A stretch of 64,000 nt of DNA from JAVBMP01 sp031552195. Its GTDB lineage: Bacteria > Desulfobacterota > Desulfovibrionia > Desulfovibrionales > Desulfovibrionaceae. Location: NCBI GenBank assembly GCA_031552195.1, contig JAVBMT010000023.1, positions 123,354-187,353 of the forward strand, given 5' to 3'. Position 1 is the stretch's first letter. Each line of letters starts with the position of its first letter. Positions 52,832-60,786 of this stretch are shown here, piece by piece. The notes beneath the pieces are model-generated. The model saw only the letters and a list, made by a program, of their open reading frames with translations, did no database searches and was not told the origin of the DNA. The position numbers and the translations under genes were made by a program.

Positions 52832-52904
52832 GAGAGTGTACTCTCACGGTACTTGACCGGAGAAAAAAAGAGACGATTGACGCGGTATTCGGACAAAATA
52901 TTTA
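52832..52904 (+). promoter_or_regulatory. Second promoter and palindrome in the MFS leader
   Basis: GAGAGT-GT-ACTCTC (52832-52845) is a short operator-like palindrome. TTGACG (52877-52882) and TATTTA (52899-52904), 16 bp apart, form a second possible promoter nearer the gene. The 342-bp gap 52641-52982 otherwise holds no gene. Confidence 0.4.
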
Positions 52905-52982
52905 GTTAGGGGCAACCCCAAGAGGATGTCCATCCTTATTAACCTTGGATTTTATTGCACATATAATATATGGAGTTATGTT

Positions 52983-54263
52983 ATGAAAACGACGGATTCC
53001 CTTGAGTGTTTGCCCAAGATTGAAGAGGAAGGCTACCGCTACGGCAAAGCCTGGGCCTATTACGTTCTCGTATTGTTCTTTCTTCTCTGCGCTTCGAACT
53101 TCCTGGTGCGGCGGGTCATTATTCCCCTTTTTCCGGCCATAAAGGCGGCGCTGAAACTTAGCGACACCCAGCTCGGCTTTCTGGGCGGGGCGGTAAACCT
53201 GACCATTCCGATCTTCGTCTTCCCTGTCGCCTACCTTATTGATAAATACGGACGCAAAAACATTATCGGCGTGATGTCAGCCGTATGGACCGCCTGCAGC
53301 ATGCTCGGCTCCATAGTCACCGGTTTCTGGCCGCTTTTCTTCACCAGGCTGGGCCTGGGCATAGGCGAAGCCGGCTTCGCCCCGGGGTCAAATGCCGTTA
53401 TTGCCGACTATTTTCCCAAAAGCAAGCGCTCCACGGCAATGGGCATAATGAACGCCGGTTCTTCCTTCGGGGTTGTGCTCGGCCTGCTGCTGGGCGGAAT
53501 GATCAGCGCCAAGTGGGGTTGGGAAAAAGCGTTGCTGCTTGTGGCCATCCCAGGCATCGCCCTCACTATTCTCACGTTCTTCATCAAGGAAAAGCCGTTG
53601 GCGCTTCCCGCCAACGCAACAGCCAATCAATTGCCTATGGGCAAATTTCTAAAAAAAATGTTCACCACTCCAACATTGCTGCTTATTTACGCCGGCACCG
53701 CATTGTTCGTCTTGTTCGTCGCCAGCGTAAACACTTGGAACACCACGCTTTTCGTCAGAGTGCATCAAATACCCATTCAGAAGGCCGCGCTTTACGCCGC
53801 CGGCATTTTGGTAATTTCCGGCATAAGCGGCTTGTACGGCGGAGCCTTGGTTGACTTCGTCCGCAAACGCATCAAAACCGCTCCGATGATCATCACGGCC
53901 ATTACCATGCTCTGGAGCGGCATTTTCTATACTGTGGGCTTTTTTGTCGCCCCGCAATCGCAGCAAATTACTTTCATTATTATCGCTACCATCACCATAA
54001 GCTGCTTTAGCGGACCTATCTACGCCGCCCTGCTTGAGCTTTCTCCGGCCCAGGCCAAGGCCAAAGCCACCAGCCTGATAATTATCATCCAGAACATTTT
54101 AGGCCTTGCCCTTGGCCCTATCCTTACCGGTTTTCTCTCCGACAAGTTCGGGCTGGAGCACGCCATAGGAATAATGGGAATAATAGGCATCATAGCCGCC
54201 CTGCTTATTCTGGCCGGAACTTTCACTTTCCTGAAAGACCTGGAAAGGTCGGAATGCCTGTAA
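52983..54263 (+). CDS. MFS transporter
   Basis: A 426-residue major facilitator with about 12 transmembrane helices. I chose ATG 52983 because GGAG lies seven bases upstream; ATG 52926 would add a 19-residue hydrophobic stretch. The signature loop between helices 2 and 3 is YLIDKYGRKNIIG, and helix 4 has FFTRLGLGIGEAGFAPGSNA. This resembles Spinster-like and related organic anion transporters, but the substrate cannot be told. The N-terminal cytoplasmic tail (about 1-24) is polar. A strong terminator follows the gene. Confidence 0.9.
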   Translation: MKTTDSLECLPKIEEEGYRYGKAWAYYVLVLFFLLCASNFLVRRVIIPLFPAIKAALKLSDTQLGFLGGAVNLTIPIFVFPVAYLIDKYGRKNIIGVMSAVWTACSMLGSIVTGFWPLFFTRLGLGIGEAGFAPGSNAVIADYFPKSKRSTAMGIMNAGSSFGVVLGLLLGGMISAKWGWEKALLLVAIPGIALTILTFFIKEKPLALPANATANQLPMGKFLKKMFTTPTLLLIYAGTALFVLFVASVNTWNTTLFVRVHQIPIQKAALYAAGILVISGISGLYGGALVDFVRKRIKTAPMIITAITMLWSGIFYTVGFFVAPQSQQITFIIIATITISCFSGPIYAALLELSPAQAKAKATSLIIIIQNILGLALGPILTGFLSDKFGLEHAIGIMGIIGIIAALLILAGTFTFLKDLERSECL

Positions 54264-54306
54264 AACTCCGGAAAATGCACGACTGACGGATTCAAAGGCC
54301 AAATGT

Positions 54307-54346
54307 TTGCGGCCGCCCGGCATCTACGGGGCGGCCGCAAGTTTTT
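54307..54346 (+). terminator. Rho-independent terminator after the MFS gene
   Basis: TTGCGGCCGCCC (54307-54318) pairs perfectly with GGGCGGCCGCAA (54329-54340), followed by GTTTTT. It ends the MFS transcript just before the str operon promoter. Confidence 0.85.
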
Positions 54347-54358
54347 CAGCAATAATCC

Positions 54359-54410
54359 TTGACAGAATTCACCATCCGGAATATGTAAATCTGCTTCAGC
54401 AAGCAGATTT
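54359..54410 (+). promoter_or_regulatory. str operon promoter with overlapping stem-loop
   Basis: A perfect TTGACA (54359-54364) and TATGTA (54382-54387) are 17 bp apart. The predicted start lies in or near the 10-bp hairpin AAATCTGCTT-CAGC-AAGCAGATTT (54387-54410). A second GC-rich stem (CCCCGCC/GGCGGGG, 54441-54456) lies in the leader before rpsL. These could serve translational or transcriptional control of the ribosomal operon. Confidence 0.5.
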
Positions 54411-54489
54411 GCAAGGTTGCTGAAAGTTTTCGCAAATTCACCCCGCCTGGGCGGGGAATTACTTAAAACAAAAATGCGGAGGGAGCGTA

Positions 54490-54864
54490 ATGCCCACCAT
54501 CAACCAGTTGATTCGTAAAGAACGCAAAAAAGTGTCCAAACGTAAGAAAACTCCGGCTTTGCAGGCTTGCCCGCAGCGCCGCGGCGTTTGCACCCGCGTT
54601 TACACCACCTCCCCGAAAAAGCCGAACTCCGCCTTGCGTAAGGTCGCACGTGTGCGCCTCACCAACGGCCTTGAAGTCAGCGCTTACATCCCGGGCGAAG
54701 GGCACAACCTGCAAGACCACTCCGCCGTGATCATTCGCGGCGGCCGTGTAAAAGACTTGCCCGGTGTGCGTTACCACATCGTGCGCGGTACGCTTGACAC
54801 CTCCGGTGTGGCCGACCGCCGCAAGAGCCGTTCCAAATATGGCGCCAAACGCCCGAAATCATAA
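54490..54864 (+). CDS. rpsL: 30S ribosomal protein S12
   Basis: A 124-residue S12 of full length. Visible signatures are MPTINQLIRKERKKVSKRKK at the start and KKPNSALRKVARVRLTNG, containing the Lys that in E. coli is K43 (streptomycin site), and the second conserved region GGRVKDLPGVRYHIVRGTLD. S12 stabilises the decoding centre. AGGGAG lies upstream. It heads the str operon and is followed after 12 bp by rpsG. Confidence 0.98.
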   Translation: MPTINQLIRKERKKVSKRKKTPALQACPQRRGVCTRVYTTSPKKPNSALRKVARVRLTNGLEVSAYIPGEGHNLQDHSAVIIRGGRVKDLPGVRYHIVRGTLDTSGVADRRKSRSKYGAKRPKS

Positions 54865-54876
54865 CAGGAGTTCAGC

Positions 54877-55347
54877 ATGCCCCGCAAAGGTCCCATTCCC
54901 AAAAGGGAAATTCTGCCTGATCCGGTTTATAACAGCCGTATGGCGGCCCGTTTCATAAACCGCCTTATGTATGACGGCAAAAAAGGCGTGGCGGAAAAAA
55001 TTTTCTATTCCGCTCTGAGCCAGCTTGCCGAGAAAACCAACGAAGAACCCATGCGCGCCTTTGAGAAGGCCGTGGAAAACGTGAAACCCCACCTCGAAGT
55101 CAAAGCTCGCAGGGTAGGCGGCGCCACGTATCAGGTTCCTATGGACGTTCGCCCCGACCGCCAGGCCTCCCTTTCCATTCGCTGGCTGATCAACTATGCC
55201 CGCGCCCGTGGCGAAAAAGGCATGGTAAACAAGCTCGCGGCCGAATTTGTTGACGCTTACAACAACCGCGGCGGCGCTGTGAAAAAACGTGAAGATACCC
55301 ATCGTATGGCCGAAGCCAACAAAGCCTTCGCCCACTATCGCTGGTAG
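54877..55347 (+). CDS. rpsG: 30S ribosomal protein S7
   Basis: A 156-residue S7, a primary 16S rRNA-binding protein of the 30S head. The N-terminus MPRKGPIPKREILPDPVYNS and the central motif ARRVGGATYQVPMDVRPDR are diagnostic, and the C-terminal RMAEANKAFAHYRW is complete. AGGAG is placed eight bases before the ATG. Second gene of the str operon; fusA follows after 18 bp. Confidence 0.98.
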   Translation: MPRKGPIPKREILPDPVYNSRMAARFINRLMYDGKKGVAEKIFYSALSQLAEKTNEEPMRAFEKAVENVKPHLEVKARRVGGATYQVPMDVRPDRQASLSIRWLINYARARGEKGMVNKLAAEFVDAYNNRGGAVKKREDTHRMAEANKAFAHYRW

Positions 55348-55365
55348 ACTGTTGGGAGTTATATA

Positions 55366-57444
55366 GTGTCCAGAGAAACCCCGTTAGCGCAACAACGCAA
55401 CTTCGGCATCATGGCCCATATTGACGCCGGTAAGACCACAACCACCGAGCGCATACTCTATTACACCGGCGTTTCGCACAAAATCGGCGAAACTCACGAC
55501 GGTTCCGCCACTATGGACTGGATGGAGCAGGAACAGGAGCGCGGCATCACAATCACTTCCGCCGCCACTACCTGCTACTGGGACGACCACCGCCTGAACA
55601 TCATCGACACTCCGGGCCACGTTGACTTCACCATGGAAGTTGAACGCTCCCTGCGCGTGCTTGACGGCGCGGTCGCCGTGTTCGACGCCGTGGCCGGCGT
55701 TGAGCCCCAGTCTGAAACCGTATGGCGCCAGGCCGATCGCTATCGCGTGCCGCGCATCTGCTTCGTCAACAAGATGGACCGCATCGGGGCCAACTATTTC
55801 CGTTGCCTGGACATGATCCGCGATCGCCTCAAGGCCAAGCCGATCTCCCTGCAAATTCCCATCGGCAGCGAAGACAAGTTTGAAGGCGTTGTCGACCTTA
55901 TCACCGGCAAAGCCGTTATTTTCGACAAAGAAAGCAAAGGCGCCGAATTCAAGCACATCGACGTTCCCGCCGAACTGGCCCAGCAATATGAGAAAATGCG
56001 CAATGAAATGCTGGACGCCGTGGCGGAAGAAGATGAAGTTCTGCTGGAGAAATACCTGGGCGGAGAAGAGCTGACTGAAGAAGAAATCCGCTCCTGTATC
56101 CGCAAGGCCACTATCGCCATGAATATCGTGCCGGTGGTTTGCGGTTCCGCTTTCCGCAACATGGGCGTTCAGCCCCTGCTTGACGCGGTTGTCGCCTTCC
56201 TGCCTTCCCCGCTTGACATCGAGCAGATGAAGGGAACCGACCCGGACGACCAGGAAAAGGTCATCGTGTGTAACAGCACCGATGACGAACCGCTGGCCGG
56301 CCTTATCTTCAAGCTTTTTTCCGACCCCTATATCGGCCACCTTTCCTTTTTCCGCATCTATTCCGGCTTTATTGAATCCGGCATGACGGTATTGAACTCC
56401 AACACCGGGAAAAAAGAACGCGTCGGCCGCCTCTTGAAAATGCACGCCAACAAGCGCGAAGAGGTAAAATGGGCCGGAGCCGGCGATATTGTGGCCCTTG
56501 TCGGACTGAAGATGGCCTCTACCGGCGATACGCTTTGCGATATCAACCGCCCGGTTGTGCTTGAGTCTCTCGATATTCCCGAACCGGTTATCGAAGTCGC
56601 CATTGAGCCGAAAACCAAAGCCGACCGCGACGCCCTTTCCGCCGCTCTGAACAAGCTGGCCAAGGAAGACCCTTCCTTCCGCGTGAAAAGCGACGACGAG
56701 ACGGGCCAGACCCTTATCGCCGGCATGGGTGAACTGCACCTGGAAATTATCGTTGACCGCCTGACTCGTGAATTCAGCGTTAACGCCAACGTGGGCAAAC
56801 CCCAGGTTGCTTACCGCGAAACCATCACCAAACCCGGCAAGTCAGACCTTAAATACGCCAAGCAATCCGGCGGGCGCGGCCAGTACGGCCACGTTGTCAT
56901 TGAAATTGAACCCAATCCGGAAAAAGGCTACGAATTCGTCAACTCGATCACCGGCGGCGTCATTCCCAAAGAATACATCACCCCGGTTGACAAGGGCATC
57001 CAAGACGCCCTCAAGGGCGGAGTGGCCGCCGGCTTCCCGACCGTTGACGTCAAGGTCAACCTGGTCTTCGGCTCCTACCACGACGTTGACTCTTCCGAAC
57101 AGGCCTTCTACATCGCCGGTTCAATGGCCATTAAAGACGCCATATCCAAGTCTTCCCCGGTTCTGCTTGAACCGATCATGGACGTTGAAGTGGTCACGCC
57201 CGATGATTATGTGGGCGAAGTTATGGGCGACTTGAACAGCCGCCGTGGCCGCGTGCAGAGCATGGAAGCCCGCGTTGGCTCGCAGGCTGTGCGCGCTCAG
57301 GTTCCGCTGGCCGAAATGTTCGGCTACGCCACCGACCTGCGCTCCAAAACCCAGGGCCGCGCCAGCTTCACCATGCAATTCCATCACTATGAAAAAGTGC
57401 CTAAGACTCTTGAAGAGGAAATCATCAAGAAGCGCAAATCATAG
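55366..57444 (+). CDS. fusA: Translation elongation factor G
   Basis: A 692-residue translocation GTPase. It starts with GTG at 55366 after GGGAG. G1 is AHIDAGKTTTTERIL (about 17-31), G3 DTPGHVDFTMEVERS (about 81-95) and G4 NKMDR (about 137-141). Domains II-V follow, with the domain IV tip segment near 495-520 and the C-terminal YGHVVIEIEPN/RGRVQSMEAR region. Length is normal. No tuf gene follows; the operon ends here with two terminators. Confidence 0.98.
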   Translation: MSRETPLAQQRNFGIMAHIDAGKTTTTERILYYTGVSHKIGETHDGSATMDWMEQEQERGITITSAATTCYWDDHRLNIIDTPGHVDFTMEVERSLRVLDGAVAVFDAVAGVEPQSETVWRQADRYRVPRICFVNKMDRIGANYFRCLDMIRDRLKAKPISLQIPIGSEDKFEGVVDLITGKAVIFDKESKGAEFKHIDVPAELAQQYEKMRNEMLDAVAEEDEVLLEKYLGGEELTEEEIRSCIRKATIAMNIVPVVCGSAFRNMGVQPLLDAVVAFLPSPLDIEQMKGTDPDDQEKVIVCNSTDDEPLAGLIFKLFSDPYIGHLSFFRIYSGFIESGMTVLNSNTGKKERVGRLLKMHANKREEVKWAGAGDIVALVGLKMASTGDTLCDINRPVVLESLDIPEPVIEVAIEPKTKADRDALSAALNKLAKEDPSFRVKSDDETGQTLIAGMGELHLEIIVDRLTREFSVNANVGKPQVAYRETITKPGKSDLKYAKQSGGRGQYGHVVIEIEPNPEKGYEFVNSITGGVIPKEYITPVDKGIQDALKGGVAAGFPTVDVKVNLVFGSYHDVDSSEQAFYIAGSMAIKDAISKSSPVLLEPIMDVEVVTPDDYVGEVMGDLNSRRGRVQSMEARVGSQAVRAQVPLAEMFGYATDLRSKTQGRASFTMQFHHYEKVPKTLEEEIIKKRKS

Positions 57445-57453
57445 CGACGTATA

Positions 57454-57496
57454 AGCAAATAAAAAAGGCGTGCCCGGCGCGCCTTTTTTATTTGCT
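57454..57496 (+). terminator. Terminator of the str operon
   Basis: Perfect 17-bp arms (57454-57470 and 57480-57496) surround a 9-base loop; the right arm contains TTTTTT. This is a strong rho-independent terminator beginning ten bases after the fusA stop. Confidence 0.9.
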
Positions 57497-57550
57497 GACC
57501 TTTCCAGGAAAGCGGAGGTTGCTACGTTTTCACGCCAGCTTGGGACAATA

Positions 57551-57589
57551 AAAAAAATCCCTCAGGTTTTGAATCTGAGGGATTTTTTT
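57551..57589. terminator. Bidirectional terminator between fusA and the kinase gene
   Basis: A 15-bp stem (AAAAAAATCCCTCAG at 57551-57565 with its complement at 57575-57589) has A-runs on the left and T-runs on the right, so it works on both strands. It backs up the str terminator and ends the minus-strand kinase transcript. Confidence 0.85.
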
Positions 57590-57658
57590 ATATTTTAAAA
57601 TTCCGGCAAAAAATTCTTGTGCCCAGCCCGCAGCCACGCCGGCGACATATCCTGTAAA

Positions 57659-58231
57659 CTACGCCGGGGAGGCCAAAAGTTCCGCCGCTCGCATGGCGTA
57701 TACGCTAACAGCCTCTTCTCCGCCCTTGATGGTATAATCGGCCGCCTTTTCATACAGCAAGCGCCGTTCTTCAAAAAGATCCTCAATCGTCTGCCCCGGC
57801 GCTATGGCCAAGCCTCTGTCCGGCTTGCGGGCGATGCGTTCGAGGATTATGGGCAAAGGCACGTCAATATAAAGCACCGGCCCCATCTTCTTCAGGCGTC
57901 TGACCGCTTCTTCGCGGTAAACAACACTGCCGCCTGTGGACACAACGCAACGCGACAGGCGCAGGCTTTGTATAACCTGGCCTTCCATATCAAGAAACTC
58001 TTCCTTGGAAAGCGAGTCCGCCAGTTTTTGCAGACGAGCGCCGTAAATAGCTTCTATTACATTGTCGCTATCCACATGGGCCCAACTGAAAATACGGGCC
58101 AGTTCCCGCCCGAGGGCGCTTTTTCCGGCCGCCGCCATGCCGACGATACTGATGCAGCCGTCAGGCGCAACGCGCGAAGGGTGCGGTTCAAGCACCGCTT
58201 CGGGAAAAGCCGGTAGAATTTGCTGTGACAT
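57659..58231 (-). CDS. Shikimate-kinase-family small-molecule kinase
   Basis: A 190-residue P-loop kinase. Walker A is IVGMAAAGKSALG (about 29-41), and the family Asp pair is in HVDSDNVIE (about 52-60). Then SKEEFLDMEGQVI (about 75-87) occupies the place where shikimate kinases normally have GE-x-x-FR-x-x-E, and STGGS (about 98-102) replaces STGGG. The LID sequence ARKPDRGLAI (about 132-141) lacks the usual RPL. Shikimate-binding Arg residues therefore seem altered. It could phosphorylate another alcohol, for example homoserine, or be a divergent AroK. It lies 26 bp downstream of rny on the same strand. Confidence 0.8.
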   Translation of the reverse strand: MSQQILPAFPEAVLEPHPSRVAPDGCISIVGMAAAGKSALGRELARIFSWAHVDSDNVIEAIYGARLQKLADSLSKEEFLDMEGQVIQSLRLSRCVVSTGGSVVYREEAVRRLKKMGPVLYIDVPLPIILERIARKPDRGLAIAPGQTIEDLFEERRLLYEKAADYTIKGGEEAVSVYAMRAAELLASPA

Positions 58232-58257
58232 CGTTGCCCGCCTTATTCCTCCCGATA

Positions 58258-59814
58258 TTATTTCGCGTAGCCGACAGCGCGGCGTTCACGTATGACAGTT
58301 ACGCGAATCTGCCCCGGATAGGTAAGGTTGCGCTCGATTTTATCGGAAATATCTTTACACATCAGATAGGTGGCGTCATCGTCAATGGTTTCGGAATTCA
58401 CCATAACGCGTATCTCACGCCCGGCCTGAATCGCGTAAGCCTTGGAAACGCCGTCAAAGCTGGTGGCGATATTCTCCAGGTCTTCCAGGCGTTTGACGTA
58501 GTTTTCCAACAGTTCCTTACGCGCGCCCGGCCTGGCTCCGGAAAGTCCGTCCGCGGCCTGCACCAGAACGGCCAGGGTTGACTTGGGCGGAACGTCTTCA
58601 TGGTGCGCGGCGATGGCGTGGATTATTTCCTTGCTTTCATTGTATTTTTTCGCCAGGTCAGCGCCGATGATGGCGTGCGGGCCCTCAACCTCGTGGTCCA
58701 CCGCCTTGCCTATGTCGTGCAGCAAACCGGCGCGCTTGGCTTTTTTCACGTCCTGGTTAAGCTCGGCCGCCATCATGCCGCAAAGTGAAGCCACTTCCAA
58801 TGAATGCTGCAGCACATTCTGCGAAAAGCTGGTGCGATATTTGAGCTGCCCGAGCAGGCGCACAATTTCCGGATGAATGCCGTGCACTCCGGCGTCGAAG
58901 GTGGCCTGTTCGCCAACTTCGCGAATTTGCACTTCAAGTTCCTGTTCGGCTTTCTTTACGATATCTTCAATACGGGCCGGATGAATGCGCCCGTCCTGGA
59001 TAAGGCGCTCCAGCGACATTTTGGCGATCTGCCGGCGCAAAGGGCTGTACGCGGAAAGGATCACGGTTTCCGGCGTATCGTCTATAATTAGGTCAACCCC
59101 GGTGGCGGCTTCGAGGGCGCGAATATTGCGTCCTTCACGGCCGATAATGCGCCCTTTCATTTCTTCACTCGGCAAGGTCACCGCGGTTACCGTCTGTTCG
59201 CCAACGTAATCTCCGGCGTAGCGCTGCACGGCGTTGGCGATAATTTCTTTTGCCTTGCGGTCCGCGGTTTCCCTGGCTTCAACTTCAATGGAGCGCATCA
59301 TTTTAGCCGCTTCATGCCTGGTTTTGGCCTCAATTTCCGACATCAGCATATTTTTCGCTTCGTCACGGCTCAAACCGGAAATATCCTGCAACTTGCATTC
59401 CTGTTCGGAAATCTTTTCAGCCAGCAAAATCTCCTGCTCGTCAAGCTTGCGCTCTTTTCTGGCCAGTTCTTTCTCCGTAAGCACCATTTCATGCTCGCGT
59501 TGCGTAGCCTTTTCAAGCTTTTCCTCAAGTTTTTCACTATGCTCGTGAAGCTTTTTTTCGCGGGCTTTAAGTTCTCTTTCCAGTTCTTTCAATTCCTGTT
59601 CCGTGCTTTTCTGGTATTCAAGCACTTCATTTTTACCCTGGACGATTATTTCCTTTTTCTGAGCGGCCGCTTCCTTGCGGGCTTCGTCCAATATGCGCTG
59701 CGACAGCTCTTTGGCGTCGTTCAACCGCTTTCCGCCAATTATGCGGTTAAAGGTATGCCCGGCCACAGCTCCCAAAATAAGCCCGCCGAGCACATAAAGA
59801 ATCGGATATAACAT
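58258..59814 (-). CDS. rny: Ribonuclease Y
   Basis: A 518-residue endoribonuclease that initiates mRNA decay at the membrane. The N-terminal helix (MLYPILYVLGGLILGAVAGH) anchors it; a coiled coil covers about 25-200 (for example KELERELKAREKKLHEHSEK). The KH domain has IIGREGRNIRALEAATGVDL (about 226-245). The HD domain contains HSLEVASLCGMMA, the catalytic HD in LLHDIGKAVDHEVEG and a distal AAHHED. Length and order are normal. The start lies close to the minus-strand intergenic region described next. Confidence 0.97.
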   Translation of the reverse strand: MLYPILYVLGGLILGAVAGHTFNRIIGGKRLNDAKELSQRILDEARKEAAAQKKEIIVQGKNEVLEYQKSTEQELKELERELKAREKKLHEHSEKLEEKLEKATQREHEMVLTEKELARKERKLDEQEILLAEKISEQECKLQDISGLSRDEAKNMLMSEIEAKTRHEAAKMMRSIEVEARETADRKAKEIIANAVQRYAGDYVGEQTVTAVTLPSEEMKGRIIGREGRNIRALEAATGVDLIIDDTPETVILSAYSPLRRQIAKMSLERLIQDGRIHPARIEDIVKKAEQELEVQIREVGEQATFDAGVHGIHPEIVRLLGQLKYRTSFSQNVLQHSLEVASLCGMMAAELNQDVKKAKRAGLLHDIGKAVDHEVEGPHAIIGADLAKKYNESKEIIHAIAAHHEDVPPKSTLAVLVQAADGLSGARPGARKELLENYVKRLEDLENIATSFDGVSKAYAIQAGREIRVMVNSETIDDDATYLMCKDISDKIERNLTYPGQIRVTVIRERRAVGYAK

Positions 59815-60076
59815 CTTGGCCTCATTATGTTATCGGGATTAACCCGTTATAAAGGCGTTCAGGGCATTTGAATCCTGTTGCGTCGCCGCCGCGCGGCTTT
59901 ATGAAGGCCGCCCTGAACATCATGGAAACGGCGGCGGCGCGCGTAAACATAAACGCCGCTCCGGCTTCCTTCCGTTGGTTGGTAATGTCGCAAAATCTTT
60001 TCTATTGCGGCCTGGAAATTAAAAGCAGATTTCAGCGCAATCCTAACTTCTTCAATTCCATACAACGCGCAAAGTA
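59815..60076. other. 262-bp leader region of rny, no supported gene
   Basis: The stretch upstream of rny contains short ORFs on both strands (68-81 residues) with Arg/Ala-rich, unrecognisable products and poor starts. I do not call them genes. A promoter for rny probably lies here but no convincing motif was found. Confidence 0.5.
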
Positions 60077-60126
60077 CAAAAAAAAGGCCAGCGCTTCCGG
60101 AGTTAACCGGTAAACATGGCTGGCCT
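60077..60126 (-). terminator. Rho-independent terminator on the minus strand upstream of rny
   Basis: On the plus strand AGGCCAGC (60085-60092) and GCTGGCCT (60119-60126) form an 8-bp stem; the A-run at 60077-60084 gives eight U residues on the minus strand. It ends transcription coming from the zapA/6S side before rny. Confidence 0.7.
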
Positions 60127-60262
60127 GAACAACCCTTCCAAGCGCGCCCTCGGCGTTATGTCATGCGAACCTCGTCCGCATGCCTGAAAGGAGCGTTAGC
60201 GTGCAGCAGGGCTGTTTGCAATCCAAACGCAAACATTTTGCCCCTGGCGCCCCCGCACGTTG
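60077..60262 (-). ncRNA. Candidate small transcript with a 26-codon ORF, between 6S RNA and rny
   Basis: A promoter-like pair TTGCGA (minus, 60296-60291) and TATATT (60274-60269), 16 bp apart, would start RNA near 60262, and a good terminator ends it near 60077. Inside, AGGGG followed by ATG opens a short frame that encodes about 26 residues (MFAFGLQTALLHANAPFR...). It could be a small RNA, a leader peptide with an attenuator in front of rny, or only the 3' part of the 6S transcript unit. No known RNA family was recognised. Confidence 0.35.
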
Positions 60263-60321
60263 TTAAACAATATAAACCTCACGAAGATAATCGCAAGACA
60301 AAACCCTGAACGAATTTTTAC

Positions 60322-60500
60322 TATAGACCCCAAGGCATCGTGTTATGCTTCCCGCAGGACCTAGATCCTTACGGCGGGCATCTCGGGGGCGCTTCAGGCT
60401 TCCTGTTGGACAGGCCTGCACACCACGCCGCCGCTCGACGCCCTGATAATATACTTGTGAGGTCAGCAGTAAGCAGACATCACGCATGCCCCAGGGCCAT
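60322..60500 (-). ncRNA. ssrS: Probable 6S RNA
   Basis: The minus-strand sequence from about 60500 to 60322 folds into the 6S plan. A closing stem pairs the 5' GGCCCTGGGGCAT-G-CGTG with the 3' CACG-ATGCCTTGGGGTC (one bulge, a few G-U pairs). Then comes an open central region; its 3' side has a small hairpin (CCCGC...GCGGG). The apical arm closes with GGGCGTC/GATGCCC and ends in CAGGC/GCCTG. 6S RNA mimics an open promoter and binds sigma-70 RNA polymerase. Location directly after zapA matches the known zapA-ssrS order in gammaproteobacteria. Ends are approximate. Confidence 0.72.
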
Positions 60501-60519
60501 ACAGCAAAACCATAGCGGT

Positions 60520-60786
60520 TCAAAGCTGCTGTTGTTCTATCCGTGTCAAAAGCCGCTCTACCCGTGCGGAAAAATCCGACGTTTCTTCTTTGGCTTGCAG
60601 CAGGTCGTCCGCCAAGGCCAAAGACAGATAAATAAGAAGCTTTTCTTTGCTTATATGTTTGCCATGTTCTCTCAACCGGTTATACCGGTCGCACAACAGG
60701 TTTTTAGCCTGTTCAAGGCGTTGCGGAGCAACTTCCGCCTTAAAGGAAACCTCCACCCCAAGCACTTCAAGCTTATGGATCTGCAT
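60520..60786 (-). CDS. zapA: Cell division protein ZapA
   Basis: An 88-residue FtsZ-ring-associated protein. I chose ATG 60786 (MQIHKLEVLGVEVSFKAEV), which gives the usual ZapA start; a start at 60858 would add 24 residues with no match. The N-terminal beta-hairpin has the GVEVSFKAEVAPQRLEQA motif and the C-terminal helix (SKEKLLIYLSLALADDLLQA) provides the tetramer coiled coil. ZapA cross-links FtsZ filaments. It lies between a ZapB-like gene and the 6S RNA. Confidence 0.88.
   Translation of the reverse strand: MQIHKLEVLGVEVSFKAEVAPQRLEQAKNLLCDRYNRLREHGKHISKEKLLIYLSLALADDLLQAKEETSDFSARVERLLTRIEQQQL

Noticed and set aside
55384..56739. Minus-strand ORF of 451 codons
   Set aside because: Antisense to fusA, a highly conserved gene; long shadow frames are common in GC-rich DNA.
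59859..60113. Overlapping short ORFs on both strands upstream of rny (68 and 81 codons)
   Set aside because: Poor start contexts, TTG start on one strand, Arg/Ala-rich or low-complexity products, no family recognised.
60263..60523. Minus-strand ORF of 86 codons in the zapA-rny gap
   Set aside because: It coincides with the region that folds as 6S RNA; the product has no protein-like features.
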